A stretch of 64,000 bases of DNA, taken from the NCBI GenBank assembly GCA_026874595.1, contig CM049316.1, positions 39,996,695 through 40,060,694 on the forward strand, given 5' to 3'. The stretch comes from Sipunculus nudus (lineage: Eukaryota > Annelida > Sipuncula > Golfingiida > Sipunculidae). Made by a program: the position numbers and the translations under genes. Shown in pieces: positions 12,510-22,799 of this stretch (positions within the stretch are counted from its first letter, which is position 1; each line of letters opens with the position of its first letter). The notes below the pieces were generated by a model. That model was not told where the DNA came from. It was given only the letters and a program-made list of their open reading frames with translations, and searched no databases.

Positions 12510-12872
12510 CCGGCTTCTGTGGCTCAGTGGTAGAGCACAGGACTCAAAGCCGGGAGATCGTGAGTTCGAATCTCAACCGAGGGGTGAGATCTTACACGGT
12601 CGGCCTCCAACCAAGCAGAGCGCTCTGCAGGCTTAGTGGGAAGGTCGTGTCCCACGGCCTCGTTTCACTCACAAACGAGTGTGCCTTTCGGGGGTCCCTC
12701 GGTGGTATGACCCAGCAATGGGAACGATTTAGCACACAGAGCCGCAGGTGCATTAGTCACCGGGCCTAATTAACGCCAGGAAGCGTGTGATACTGCCCTG
12801 TCACGAAGTCCGAAACCGCAGTGGAATTCTGCAGATGTACAAATCCGTATTTAAGTTAGCATTAAAAAAATA
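12510..12872 (+). mobile_element. tRNA-derived SINE
   Basis: The 5' end is tRNA-like with an A box (TGGCTCAGTGG, 12520-12530) and a B box (GTGAGTTCGAATC, 12560-12572). The body carries CCCTCGGTGGTATGACCC and CTGCCCTGTCAC segments, and the tail is A-rich. The second copy at 30945 shares the whole body. The tRNA part does not fold as a real tRNA gene with a proper acceptor end. Confidence 0.85.
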
Positions 12873-13250
12873 TTATTAAAAAAAGATGAGGCTTCATTTG
12901 AAGGGTTCAGTATTTGAGATTTTTTTAACTTATTCATAGGGGTACTTACGAGCCCCATAGCTTGGAGGATATGGGCAACAGAGACCTTTTTGAGGTTTTC
13001 AAGTCTCCACCAATTTCGACATGTTCCAAATTTGTCTCATTATACTCATACATACAACATTCCGAGAGTGTCCGTATAGCTTTTGCTGAAAACGTTGTCA
13101 GACAACATAGGACGTACGGACCCCGAACGATGCCTATATCTCAATGATCAGGTGAAAAAAACCTTTTGTTTTGTTTTTAATGTTAAATAAAAAATAATAC
13201 AATTTTCTTTGTTCAACTGCTCTATTCGAATATTTCGTATTAGTTGTTAC

Positions 13251-13378
13251 CAGAATGTTGGTGTGGCGGATTGGTGTGTCACATCGACCACTCCCAGAAC
13301 ACATTCTGTCCCTGACTCGTGTTCCTCCTGCACAGGTTGCTGAGCAACCTCCCTTCGAGCCCCACCTAGTCCACTTAA
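13251..13378 (-). pseudogene. Truncated TSP1 exon (group D)
   Basis: The acceptor side is intact (ttttag, VKWTRWGSKGGC, CSATCAGGTRVRDRMC, CSGSGRC), with W3 changed to K and G to A after C2. After C4 the homology ends and C5 and C6 are absent. The nearest GT (GTAACA) would give 128 nt, which is not a multiple of 3 and does not restore phase 1. It is read as an exon whose 3' third has been lost. Confidence 0.75.
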
Positions 13379-13769
13379 CTAAAACATGCAAGTTAAAGCT
13401 TGTGGTTTGGCGACTCGTTTTTAACCTGCACAGACGCGTGATCTCACAGAGGGGTCTTATATTCTATTGTGAAGAAAAGGGCATAGAAATAGTTAATCCA
13501 GTCAAATAGCATAATGATTCGGAATAACACTGAAAAAGAAATCACAGTTGAGCATCAAACCAGAACGGAATAGCAAATAAGCTGTTTACTAATATATTGT
13601 GTCAAATGTTGTTTTTTCACAACCAAGAAACATAGCACGGTAAGGCACGGTAAGAAACGCTGGAACTACGACATATTTCTGATTGATTGCAAGTACCAAC
13701 TCCTCTTCAGTTATGAAGCTAAATAATTAACTAAAAGCATGCTGTTACACGTCAGAATTGATCTCCTAC

Positions 13770-13919
13770 CTGGACAGTCACGGATTATGCAGGCGTCGAC
13801 TTCCCTGCCTGGTCCCGGACACCGACCGGTCTCAGTACAAATTCTGTCCCTGACTTTGTATCCATCACCACAGCTTGCTGAGCAAGAAGTCCACGATCCC
13901 CAGTTGCTCCATTCAATAA
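13770..13919 (-). CDS. TSP1 exon 49 (group D, cassette leader)
   Basis: 150 nt. It reads VIEWSNWGSWTSC, CSASCGDGYKVRDRIC, CTETGRC, GPGREVDAC, IIRDCPG, donor GTAGGA. Diverged from the dense D array but carries the same downstream aagcatgctgttac box. Confidence 0.92.
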
Positions 13920-14466
13920 CTACAATAAGCAAATATAAACTTGTGTGTTAGAAAGGTATATCTTATTTATTGAAACGCTCATGAAAAGACCCTCCGGGGA
14001 TAAAGCACAACTCTTTCTCATAATATTAATATGAGGTTTAAAACCATATTATAACATTTTGTGACTCTCTTGAGCAAAAGTAGAATCTCTATTTCAAAAG
14101 GACAGTCTTTGGAGAATCCTTCATTTAGGAATTGCAAAACCTGCCGTATTTAGTATACTTCAGTTACTTCATAAAGCCTTCAGTTATGAATCTATAAATC
14201 TATCTATGCAAACCACTTTTTCCAAAACAATATGAAAATGGGTTGTATAAAGGAAGGGCAAAAGTACGAAAAGTCACCCATAACATGGTCTGATACAAAG
14301 TTCAGCAACCTCCTCTGCACATAATAAAGATAATATTTCAAATACGAATGACTATCATCTCGCCATCATTGCTTCAGCTGTCTTAAATCCTTTTAAAAAA
14401 TCATTTTTATCTCGAAAAGAGACATGATTACCGAGACGTCACCTCATCCCCATAAGCTTCTGTTAC

Positions 14467-14610
14467 CTTTACAAGGGCCTGCATCACACGTGCCCATCTC
14501 CTTTTCGCTGCCGGCACAGTTTTCTGTTTTGCATTTCCGGTAGCGTAAACGTTTGCCCTTTCCGCAAATGGAAGAACATGCCTGCCATGCTTCCCAGTCT
14601 AACCATTCAT
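14467..14610 (-). CDS. TSP1 exon 48 (group E)
   Basis: 144 nt. It reads DEWLDWEAWQAC, CSSICGKGKRLRYRKC, CKTENC, AGSEKEMGTC, DAGPCKG, donor GTAACA. The fucose position is Ile (SSIC rather than SS-S/T-C), so this domain lacks the O-fucose Ser/Thr. Basic RLRYRK segment. Sister of exon 51. Confidence 0.9.
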
Positions 14611-15181
14611 CTGGAGATCACGTAATATTAGACAGAAACCACAACCAACTACTAGCAAGAATTCAATGTGAGGTAATTTTTCTTCCCTTTTGTTAGTATC
14701 TATTTTATACTTAAGTGTGGTTGATTATCATCTGTTATTTAAATCATGGTTTTGATCCATTTTTCTTTCACTCTGAACCATTTTGTTGATATCATTGCCA
14801 TATCAGCAGTAACATCCTAGGAGGCAGAGACCAATAGCTATCATCCTACCACCATAAAAAAAAGGTTTTGCTTGAAGGAAAAAAAGGAGAACAAAAAGGG
14901 TTAACCATCGAGATATAACAGGAGCTTGGAGTAAAAAAAAACCAAAGCAAAATAGCAATATATTCAAAATAAAACGCAAATAACCAAGACGGTTTAACAT
15001 TATAGTGTATCTAATGGCATATCCCTTTCCTTTTATGATTGACAATAAAAATTCCACAAGAACACAATATGTAAAGGAAACAGCAAAAAATCAAACTCTC
15101 ACTGGATGCAAATCACTAAATACCCTATTCGGACTTCGCGCTTCAGATCCGACTTTGGTAGATTTCATTTTTCTGTGATAC

Positions 15182-15329
15182 CTTGTGGGCACCTTTTGCT
15201 CGTAACAGGTCTCAGTCTCCCTGTTATTCCCGGAACAACGCCCAGTCTCAGGACATGTTCTGTTCCTGAATCGTGTTCCTCCACAGGTTGCCGTGCAACC
15301 ACTCCACGAACTCCATCTGCTCCACACAA
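15182..15329 (-). pseudogene. Frameshifted TSP1 exon (group D)
   Basis: 148 nt between a ttttag acceptor and a GTATCA donor, one base over a multiple of 3. The first five Cys read well (VVWSRWSSWSGC, CTATCGG, RFRNRTC, CPETGRC, NNRETETC). Then a one-base surplus near 15196-15204 puts the last Cys out of frame. One residue is also missing in CGGTR, which breaks the O-fucose consensus Gly. Without a shifted donor, inclusion would break the frame, so it is probably decayed or skipped. A sequencing error could mimic this. Confidence 0.7.
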
Positions 15330-15575
15330 CTAAAACACGCAAGTTTAAGCTGCTATTTTTGTTCCAGAAAAGGACGGGAAGGTTAACAAATAGCGAAATC
15401 TGGTCAAAGCTGCATAACAGATATACTGTGCCTGTGCTGTTTGAACAAAATTGTCAAGCACGCTTAGAAAACTCAGCACAAAAATATGGTCAAAACAGAT
15501 TTCAACACCTGCTTGGTGACGAAACTAGATTATTCGATGAGTTGGTGATGAGCTATTTATGTTTCTGTCTCCTAC

Positions 15576-15722
15576 CTTGACAGACCTGGCTCTTACAATT
15601 TTCGGTTTCACTGCTGTTCCCGGGACAACGACCACTCGCAGGACAATATCTATTCCTTACTCGTGTTCCGCCACCACAGGTTGCTGAGCAACCAGTCCAT
15701 GAACCCCATCCGCTCCATTCAA
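15576..15722 (-). CDS. TSP1 exon 47 (group D)
   Basis: 147 nt. It reads [46 protein letters not shown], donor GTAGGA. The D to V change before C6 and the SSET segment are private to this exon. Confidence 0.9.
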
Positions 15723-16126
15723 CTAAAATACCAACGTTTAACCTGTTATAGCTGTCACCTCTAGGTTAACTCTGCACAAGCCCGTGATCTCAATTTTTTT
15801 TAAAAATAAAGCAAGCCATTTAGGGATAGCTCAATCGAGTCAAAGAGCTGACAGAAGAGGTCGCAAGACCACAGAAAGAGACATTGAAATTGAAAGGTCA
15901 ATGCAAAATAGCAAAAGAGTCACTGCAAGACATAAATGGTTTTATTGTGCCGTGGTTCACTGAAAATAGTGAACGCAGCTTGGTTATACCCCTTTACGAA
16001 TCCATAGTCCATTCAAAGATTCATAGATTCAAAGTACCAACACCCGCTCAGTAAAAGAACTACATTATTTACTTAAAGCATGCGGTTACGCGTCAGATAT
16101 GAGCTTTTTGAGTTTGTATCTCATAC

Positions 16127-16273
16127 CTTGACAGTCCTGGCTCTTACAGTTCTCCGTTTCCCTGCTATTCCCGGGACATCGACCGCTCTGAGGACAATAT
16201 CTGTCCTTAACACGTGTTCCGTCACCACATGTTGCTGAACAACCACTCCACGATCCCCAACTGCTCCAATTAA
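16127..16273 (-). CDS. TSP1 exon 46 (group D, cassette leader)
   Basis: 147 nt. It reads [43 protein letters not shown], donor GTATGA. Acceptor cttcag and the downstream box aagcatgcggttac (16076-16089) mark it as a cassette leader like exons 35 and 42. Confidence 0.92.
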
Positions 16274-16859
16274 CTGAAGCATGAACGTTCAGAGTTGTTT
16301 ATACGTATACACCTTCGGAATATCGTGAAATATATTTCGCCAAAACCATTCATAAATACACGGCACAAAATCCCCGATTATACGATGTTTCTTATAAACG
16401 GGGGTTCTCTCAAACCTATCATCAGCAGACCGCGTGGCTTTAAACATGTAGATTTAAACTGGTGTGTTTGACAAATAACACTCAACTAAAATACTAAAAT
16501 TTGAACTGTTATGATTGGTACCTCTATTATTACCCTCCAAAAACAATGATTGCAAACACACCATAGTTCCAAAATGAGATACCTCTAGTTTAGAAGCAGA
16601 AAGAAACCGTTTTGCTACCACAGAAAGAGAGAATTATAGCTACCGGTCAAAGCAAAATACCAAAGATCACTCTATGACATTGAAGGTTTCTTGTGCCTAT
16701 TCGATTTGTTCAAAATCCTCAAGGACAGGACGGTTAGAGAACCCGATGTTAAAATTTACATATGTGTAGTACAACCTAGTTTTCATAGGAAGAAACTAAA
16801 TAATCAACCAACATGCGTGTTAAAAAGAAGGAAGGGAAAATTTTGGTTTTATCTCCTAC

Positions 16860-17006
16860 CTTGACAGTCCTGATTCTTACAATTCTCGGTTTCCCTGCTG
16901 TTCCCGGGACATCGACCATTCTGAGAACAATATCTGTCTCTTACTCGTGTTCCTTCACCGCAGGTTGCTGAGCAACCACTCCACGAGCCCCATCTACTCC
17001 ACTCAA
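16860..17006 (-). CDS. TSP1 exon 45 (group D)
   Basis: 147 nt. It reads [44 protein letters not shown], donor GTAGGAGATA. Shares the SQNG loop with exon 44. Confidence 0.92.
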
Positions 17007-17238
17007 CTAAAATACCCAAGCTGAAGCTTCTACAACTGGTACATTATTTTGCCCCATATTTTATAGGTCGTGTCCCATTAAGAAAAATATCTGAAGTCAG
17101 TCGATTTTACACATGTATCTCCTACAATTCTAGAAATTTGGTAATTTACATGATAGAGTAAGGAAGACACGCTTTAATAATTTTTGATTAAAACATGCTG
17201 CATCAAAGGATGGGTAATTTTTAGTTTGTATATCTTAC

Positions 17239-17385
17239 TTGGACAGTCTTGTTTCTTACAGTTCTCGATTTCTCTGCTGTTCCCGTGACACAAACCATTC
17301 TGAGAACAAAATCGGTCCCTTACTCGTGTTCCATCGCCACAGGTTTCTGAGCAACCACTCCATGAGCTCCATCTACTCCATTCAA
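17239..17385 (-). CDS. TSP1 exon 44 (group D)
   Basis: 147 nt. It reads VEWSRWSSWSGC, CSETCGDG (E for A), RDRFC, CSQNGLC followed by H for P, EIENCKKQDCP. The last exon base is A before GTAAGA, so the split codon with exon 45 is ATT (Ile) instead of the group's Val. Confidence 0.92.
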
Positions 17386-17604
17386 CTAAAATGCCCAAGC
17401 TTAATTTGCTATATTTGGTACCTCTGTATTATTCAATATTATTAAGGTTTGGTCTAAAAAGGGCCAATATAGTCGATTGCCACATTTCTAGAAAATCGGT
17501 TGTTTGCATGCTAATCTGTGGGGGCGACACGGTCCCATTCTCGTTTTTATTTTGTTAAGCATGTTACATCTAAGGATAAGTAAATTTAGGTTTGTATCTC
17601 CTAC

Positions 17605-17751
17605 CTGGACAGTCCCTTAAGTTACATCTCACGGTTTCCCTGCTGTTCCCGGGACATCGACCAATCTGAGCACAATATCTGTCTCTTACTCGAGTTCCAT
17701 CACCACAGGTTGCTGAGCAACCACTCCACGAGCCCCATCTACTCCAATCAA
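17605..17751 (-). CDS. TSP1 exon 43 (group D)
   Basis: 147 nt. It reads [43 protein letters not shown], donor GTAGGA. Tail NLRDC is unique in the group. Confidence 0.93.
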
Positions 17752-18144
17752 CTAAAATACCCAATTGTTACTGACACCTCCATATGAACCATGCACAAAC
17801 GCGTTATCTCAAAAGAGGCCAAATTTTCAGAAGGGAATGGATAGCAATAAAATAGCTAAACCTAATCGAATAGCAGAAAGACAAAGTCTTACCAAGACAG
17901 AACGCGAGACTTAAAGTCATAGGTCTTGCTAAAGAGCAAAAGAGCACTGCATATAATTAAGGTTCAATTGTGATGGTGCTGTTTGTTCAAAATCTTTGAG
18001 CATAGCAAGGTTAGAAACCCCGGAACTACAAAAGTCAAAACAGAATCCAAGTACCAACACCGGCCGAGTTAAATAACCATCTACTTTTCTTAGAGCATGC
18101 TGTTACCTTTCAAAAATGAGCTCTTTTAAAAGTTTATCTCCTAC

Positions 18145-18291
18145 CTTGACAGTCCTGGCTCTTACAGTTCTCCGTTTCCCTGCTGTTCCCAGGACACCGA
18201 CCACTCTCAGGACAATATCTGTCCTTTACACGTGTTCCGTCACCACAGGTTGCTGAGCAACCACTCCACGAGCCCCAACTGCTCCAATTAA
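18145..18291 (-). CDS. TSP1 exon 42 (group D, cassette leader)
   Basis: 147 nt. It reads [43 protein letters not shown]. Acceptor cttcag. As read, it differs from exon 46 by one residue (PES against PQS), making these the closest pair after exons 33/34. Confidence 0.93.
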
Positions 18292-19978
18292 CTGAAGCAT
18301 AAAAGTTGAGAGTTGTTCATACGTGTTTACTTTCTGACACTCGTTCAATATTAAGCGAGATTTCTTTTATGTTTTCCCACTGCATCAAAGCCCTGAATTG
18401 ATGAAGTTTTCTATAAGATGAGGGTTCTCTAGTCAATCGCGATGTGACGTTTATTCTGCAGACCACCAGGCAAAACCATACGGGTTTCGAATTGTGTGTT
18501 TTACAATTCTTCATTTACACGCTCATGGACGGTCCTCCAGCAATAGGACGTGAATTTCATCATGCTTACGTTCGCGAATGAATCAGCTGAGATTTTACTT
18601 TGTACTCAGCTGTGGCTATTCGTACTTCAAACATGCGCTCATCGTGGTCTGCTTAATTATTAAATCAGCGCTACTGTTTTACGAGAGTTGTACACAAGTT
18701 TGAAAAGGAATAGTGATATTTACTTAAATTTAAGTGAAATAATTATTTAATATTATAAAAACCATGAAAACGAACTGAAAAACAACGAAATCTATTTTTT
18801 TGTAGAGAGAATGAATATAGGCTTTTAGGCAATGCCCTACATACTAGGCACTATATACTCCTAGCCTATTAAAGGCTCTGATAATATTTGGAATCTCTTG
18901 ATTAAACAAATCTGATAATTGCGTAGACCTATAATCAGACTTTAAAAAGATCATATGCTCATTAACTGCAAACATGTCGAGCATCACAAGAGATCAGATT
19001 ATCTGATCTTCGTTATATCGGATTGTGTTGAATTGTGAAATAAATCAGACTGCAAAACACAAACTATAAGGTCATGTACACTGTATACAAAAGAATGGAC
19101 ATGTGCATCGCCATGTGAGGCAGATGTGATCCAATCTGCAGGCCTTTAAAATTATAATCATTTTCATTTTTTAATATATTCACCAAAGCTTTATCAGAAT
19201 ATATGATATTCTTTTAGAGTATGCTCGGTTCCACACACCGCAAGGCCAATTAAACATAGTCATAATCCTATTAAAATTTAATGCAATAAATATATTCAGT
19301 TTCGAACTTGGTTCACGCAATAGTGAAAAATTTGAAAAGTTACCTAGTCAGTTAAACAATTGTGAAATCCTGTCCTTACTTCGACCCTTATTAAGTTCAG
19401 GTCTTACACAATGAGCCTTAGGACAAGTAAGGTGACTGCAGATGAAACATACTGGTTCTGAATTAGTTATCCTAATTGTTATCATGCCTGTGCATAATCC
19501 AGTTTCGGATAAAAAGAGGAAGTGCCCTTCCAAACACACATACATACATACAAACTCTAGTTTCCTGCACCGTGAAAAATATTGCAACTAGTACTAGTAA
19601 AAAATACACGTGTGTATAGAATGAATCCAGGTGCTGGCTTAGTTGATCACGGTAACCAAGAATGAATAACACCAAAACACGTAGGGCCTGTGTACAAAAT
19701 ATATTCAAAACCTAGGTGGCTGAGGCCGTCACATACAATTAATAAATATATTTTCTAAATTTTTAGTTTTTTTTCCAAAGTGTCTGCAACAGTTCTGGAA
19801 ATTGATTGTTTCAATGACAAATATGTGGACGACAATATTTAAATTCATTGATTTTTAGATTAAACACTCGTCATAGAGATTGCAACTTCAACCTCATGCT
19901 CCAAGAAAATATTGCAAAATATACCAAAAATATACGTCCGACATCTAGATATGGGTACATTTTGGCTTTACCTCCTAC
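18292..19978. other. Long intron inside the group D array
   Basis: 1.7 kb with no exon. Its right end (about 19780-19840) keeps a remnant of the short-type D intron, so an exon may have been lost or an insertion gained here. Element ends are not identified. Confidence 0.55.
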
Positions 19979-20125
19979 CTGGACAGCCCTGTTTGTTACA
20001 GGTCGAGGTTTCTCTGCTGTTCTCGGGACACCGACCGCTCTCCGGACAATATCTGTCTCTTACTCGTGTTCCTCCACCACAGGTTGCTGAGCAACCACTC
20101 CAAGAGCCCCATCTACTCCACTCAA
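19979..20125 (-). CDS. TSP1 exon 41 (group D)
   Basis: 147 nt. It reads [31 protein letters not shown], then PENSRETSTC (E for G), NKQGCPG, donor GTAGGA. The intron that follows is 1.7 kb, splitting the D array into two clusters. Confidence 0.92.
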
Positions 20126-20491
20126 CTAAAATACCCAAGGTTATTTTTTTATACTTGGCACCACTATTGTACCCTTCTAACCCCTATATTTAAAACACAC
20201 CATACATTTCAAAATGAGAGGAAAGCCGATAGAAACCGTTTTACTACCACAGAAAGAGTGAATTATAGTAATCGGTCAAAGCAAAATAGCAAAAGAGCCC
20301 TGCATGACACTAAATGTTATGTTGTGCCTGTGCGGTTTTATTCAAAATCCTCAAGTTGAGCACGTTTAGAGACCCCGACGATAAACATACTTCTTACAGA
20401 TTCAAATCACCAGCTCCAAGATAGTTAATACTCTACCGAAGACATGTGAGTTCAAAATAAGGGTGGGTATACCTTGGTGTGTATCTCTTAC

Positions 20492-20638
20492 CTGGACAGT
20501 CCTGTTTCTTACAGGTCTCGGTTTCCCTGCTGTTCCCGGGACACCGACCGTTCTCAAAACAATATCTATCCCTTACTCTTGTTCCTTCTCCACAGGTTGC
20601 TGAGCAACCACTCCACGAGCCCCATATACTCCACTCAA
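20492..20638 (-). CDS. TSP1 exon 40 (group D)
   Basis: 147 nt. It reads VEWSIWGSWSGC (I for R in the WSRW motif), [31 protein letters not shown], donor GTAAGA. Found by translation of the minus strand; the antisense strand of this exon is also open. Confidence 0.92.
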
Positions 20639-20867
20639 CTAAAATGCCACGTTTAAGATGTATTATTTGGCACTTCTATGATGGCCTCTATTTTATAAGC
20701 CGTGTCCAGTAAAAAAAGACCAATATGTTCGAATTTACAAATGTGTCGGCCGCAGTTCCAGAGGCTCCGTCATTTGCATGATAATTAGGGCACATGACGC
20801 TTTTTTTCATTATTTGTATTAAAACGTTACATTTAGGGATGGGCATCTTGTGGTTTGCATCTCCTAC

Positions 20868-21014
20868 CTGGACAGTCCTGTTTCTTACAGGTCTCGGTTT
20901 CCCTGCTGTTCCCGGGACACCGACCGTTCTCAGAACAATATCTGTCCCTTACTCTTGTCCCATTACCACAGGTTGCGGAGCAACCACTCCACGAGCCCCA
21001 TCTACTCCACTCAA
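20868..21014 (-). CDS. TSP1 exon 39 (group D)
   Basis: 147 nt. It reads [46 protein letters not shown], donor GTAGGA. Nearly the same peptide as exon 40, the next exon downstream. Confidence 0.93.
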
Positions 21015-21241
21015 CTAAAATACCCAATTTTAAGATGTTACATTAGGCACTTCTATTTTACCCTTTATATATGTCTAGCTTAAAAACCTCAATTAAGTCG
21101 AATTTACAAATGTGTGGACCACATTATTAGAAAATCGGTTGTTGACATGTTAATGAGGGTACCTAACGCTTTCATTCATTTTTATATTTATAAAATCATG
21201 TTGCATTTAGGGATTGTTCTCTTTTGGTTTGTATCTCCTAC

Positions 21242-21388
21242 CTGAACAGTCCTGTTTGTTACAGGTTCCGGTTTCCCTGTTGTTCCCGGGACACAGACCA
21301 CTCTCAGGACAATATCTGTCTCTTACTCGTGTTCCTTCACCACAGGTTGCTGAGCAACCACTCCAAGAACCCCATCTACTCCACTCAA
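21242..21388 (-). CDS. TSP1 exon 38 (group D)
   Basis: 147 nt. It reads [31 protein letters not shown] (L for R), NNRETGTCNKQDCSG, donor GTAGGA. Open sequence continues 5' into the intron but the ttttag acceptor is standard for the group. Confidence 0.93.
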
Positions 21389-21779
21389 CTAAAATACCCA
21401 AGTTAAATCTGCTATAAATGACAACTTTATTTGTATCATGCAAAACCCGTGCTTTCCCACACACCATATATTAGTCAATTAATGAAAATCCATAAGCATA
21501 ACTTAATCCTGTCAAATAGCAGTTAGCAATCGTTTTACAAAAATTATAGTAATCGGTCAAAGCGAAATAGCGAAAGAGCACTGCAGGACATAAAAAGGTG
21601 ATAAGGTGCCTTTGTGATTTGTTCAAAATCCTCAATAGAGTACGGTTAGAGACCCCGATGACAAAATATACTTCCTACTGATTCAAAGTACCAGCTCTAG
21701 TCAAAGAAAGATCCAAATAATCTATAAAAAAATGCGTGTTTAATAATAAAATGGATATACTTTGGTTTGTATCTCCTAC

Positions 21780-21926
21780 CTGGACAGTCCCGTGTCTTAC
21801 AAGTCTCGGTTTTCCTGCTGTTTCCGGGACATCGACCAATCTGAGAACAGTATCTGTCTCTTACTCTTGCCCCATTACCACAGGTTGCTGAGCAAACACT
21901 CCACGAACCCCATCTACTCCACACAA
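21780..21926 (-). CDS. TSP1 exon 37 (group D)
   Basis: 147 nt. It starts VVWSRWGSWSVC (V for E and V for G), CGNGARVRDRYC, CSQIGRC, SRKTETCKTRDCPG, donor GTAGGA. The SQIGRC loop pairs it with exon 43 (AQIGRC), in keeping with cassette duplication. Confidence 0.93.
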
Positions 21927-22167
21927 CTAAAATACCCAAGTTTAAGTTGCTATTTTGGGCTCTTCTAATTTTACCCTATATTTTAAAGGTCGTGTCCAAT
22001 TTACAAAATAATACCTAAATTCAGTCGACTTTACAAATGTGTCTGCAAACGTTCTAGAAAATTGGTTGTTTGCATGATAATGAGGGAATGGCACGCTTCC
22101 ATTCATTGCTTTTGGATTGAAAAATGTTACAGTTAAGAATGAGTAAAGTGTGGTTTGTATGTTCTAC

Positions 22168-22314
22168 CTGGACAGTCCTCTTTCTTACAGGTTCCAGTTT
22201 CCCTGTTGTTCCCCGGACATCGACCATTCTCAGGACAATATCTGTCTCTTACTCGAGTTCCATCACCACAGGTTGCTGAGCAACCACTCCACGAACCCCA
22301 TCTGCTCCACTCAA
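22168..22314 (-). CDS. TSP1 exon 36 (group D)
   Basis: 147 nt. It reads [46 protein letters not shown]. The donor GTAGAA departs from the group's GTAGGAGATA. Close to exon 38 (NNRETGTC). Confidence 0.93.
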
Positions 22315-22652
22315 CTAAAATACCCAAGTTTAATCTGCTATTATTTACACTTGACCCTGCACAAACGCCTAATCTCTAGGAGAGACCACGTTGTCAATAA
22401 AAAAGGAAGGCCATAGCCATAACAAATAGATATATCTTGTCAGAAAACAGAAAGGCTTATCCCAACAAAAAGAGAAATTAAAGTCACCTGTCAAAGCAGA
22501 AAAAAATGCTTGTTCAAGATCTTCGAGCAGAGAAAAGTTTAAAAAAAGGCACTAAAACAGTCTAAACAGATTAAAAGTACCAACACCTGCTCAGTGAAAG
22601 AGCTACCTAATTTTTTTAAGCATGCGGTTACGCGTCTGATATGATCTCCTAC

Positions 22653-22799
22653 CTTGACATCCCTGGTTATTACAGGTCTCGGTTTCCCTGCTGTTCCCGG
22701 GACAGCGACCGCTCTCAGGACAATATCTGTCCCTTACACGTGTTCCATCACCACAGGTTGCTGAGCAACCACTCCATGAGCCCCAGTTGCTCCAGTCAA
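22653..22799 (-). CDS. TSP1 exon 35 (group D, cassette leader)
   Basis: 147 nt. It reads [47 protein letters not shown]. Acceptor is tttcag, unlike the ttttag of most D exons, and its downstream intron carries the aagcatgcggttac box (22618-22631) shared with exons 42, 46 and 49. Confidence 0.93.

Larger units (their letters stand above)
9614..13250. other. Repeat-rich intron region between exons 49 and 50
   Basis: Holds a TSP1 fragment (10082), a TCAAGGTCA-rich repeat (10.68-11.70 kb), a poly-G run (11721-11738), a GGTGGCGCCACC repeat family (11.75-12.48 and 12.88-13.1 kb) and a SINE inserted into the latter. No intact exon. Confidence 0.75.
13379..15181. other. Introns around exons 48 and 49
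   Basis: Three introns of 391, 547 and 571 bp (13379-13769, 13920-14466, 14611-15181). I see nothing beyond the cassette box near 13735-13748, which is shared with the dense D array. Confidence 0.6.
15723..22652. other. Duplicated introns of the group D array
   Basis: Introns fall into two families. Long ones (about 340-590 bp, following exons 47, 46, 43, 41, 38, 36 on the plus-coordinate side) share GGTCAAAGCAAAATAGCAAAAGAG and TTGTTCAAAATCCTC words. Short ones (about 220-240 bp, e.g. 17007-17238, 17386-17604, 20639-20867, 21015-21241, 21927-22167) share a TTCTAGAAAATCGGTTGTTTGCATG stretch. This shows that exons were copied together with introns. Confidence 0.8.

Noticed and set aside
12510-12590. 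A functional tRNA gene
   Set aside because: A and B boxes are present, but it is the head of a SINE with a shared body, and the acceptor stem and 3' end are not those of a tRNA gene.
19848-22416. Series of similar plus-strand frames (LPGQSCFLQVSV-like peptides)
   Set aside because: They are reverse complements of the repeated group D exons; their similarity only mirrors the TSP1 conservation on the other strand.
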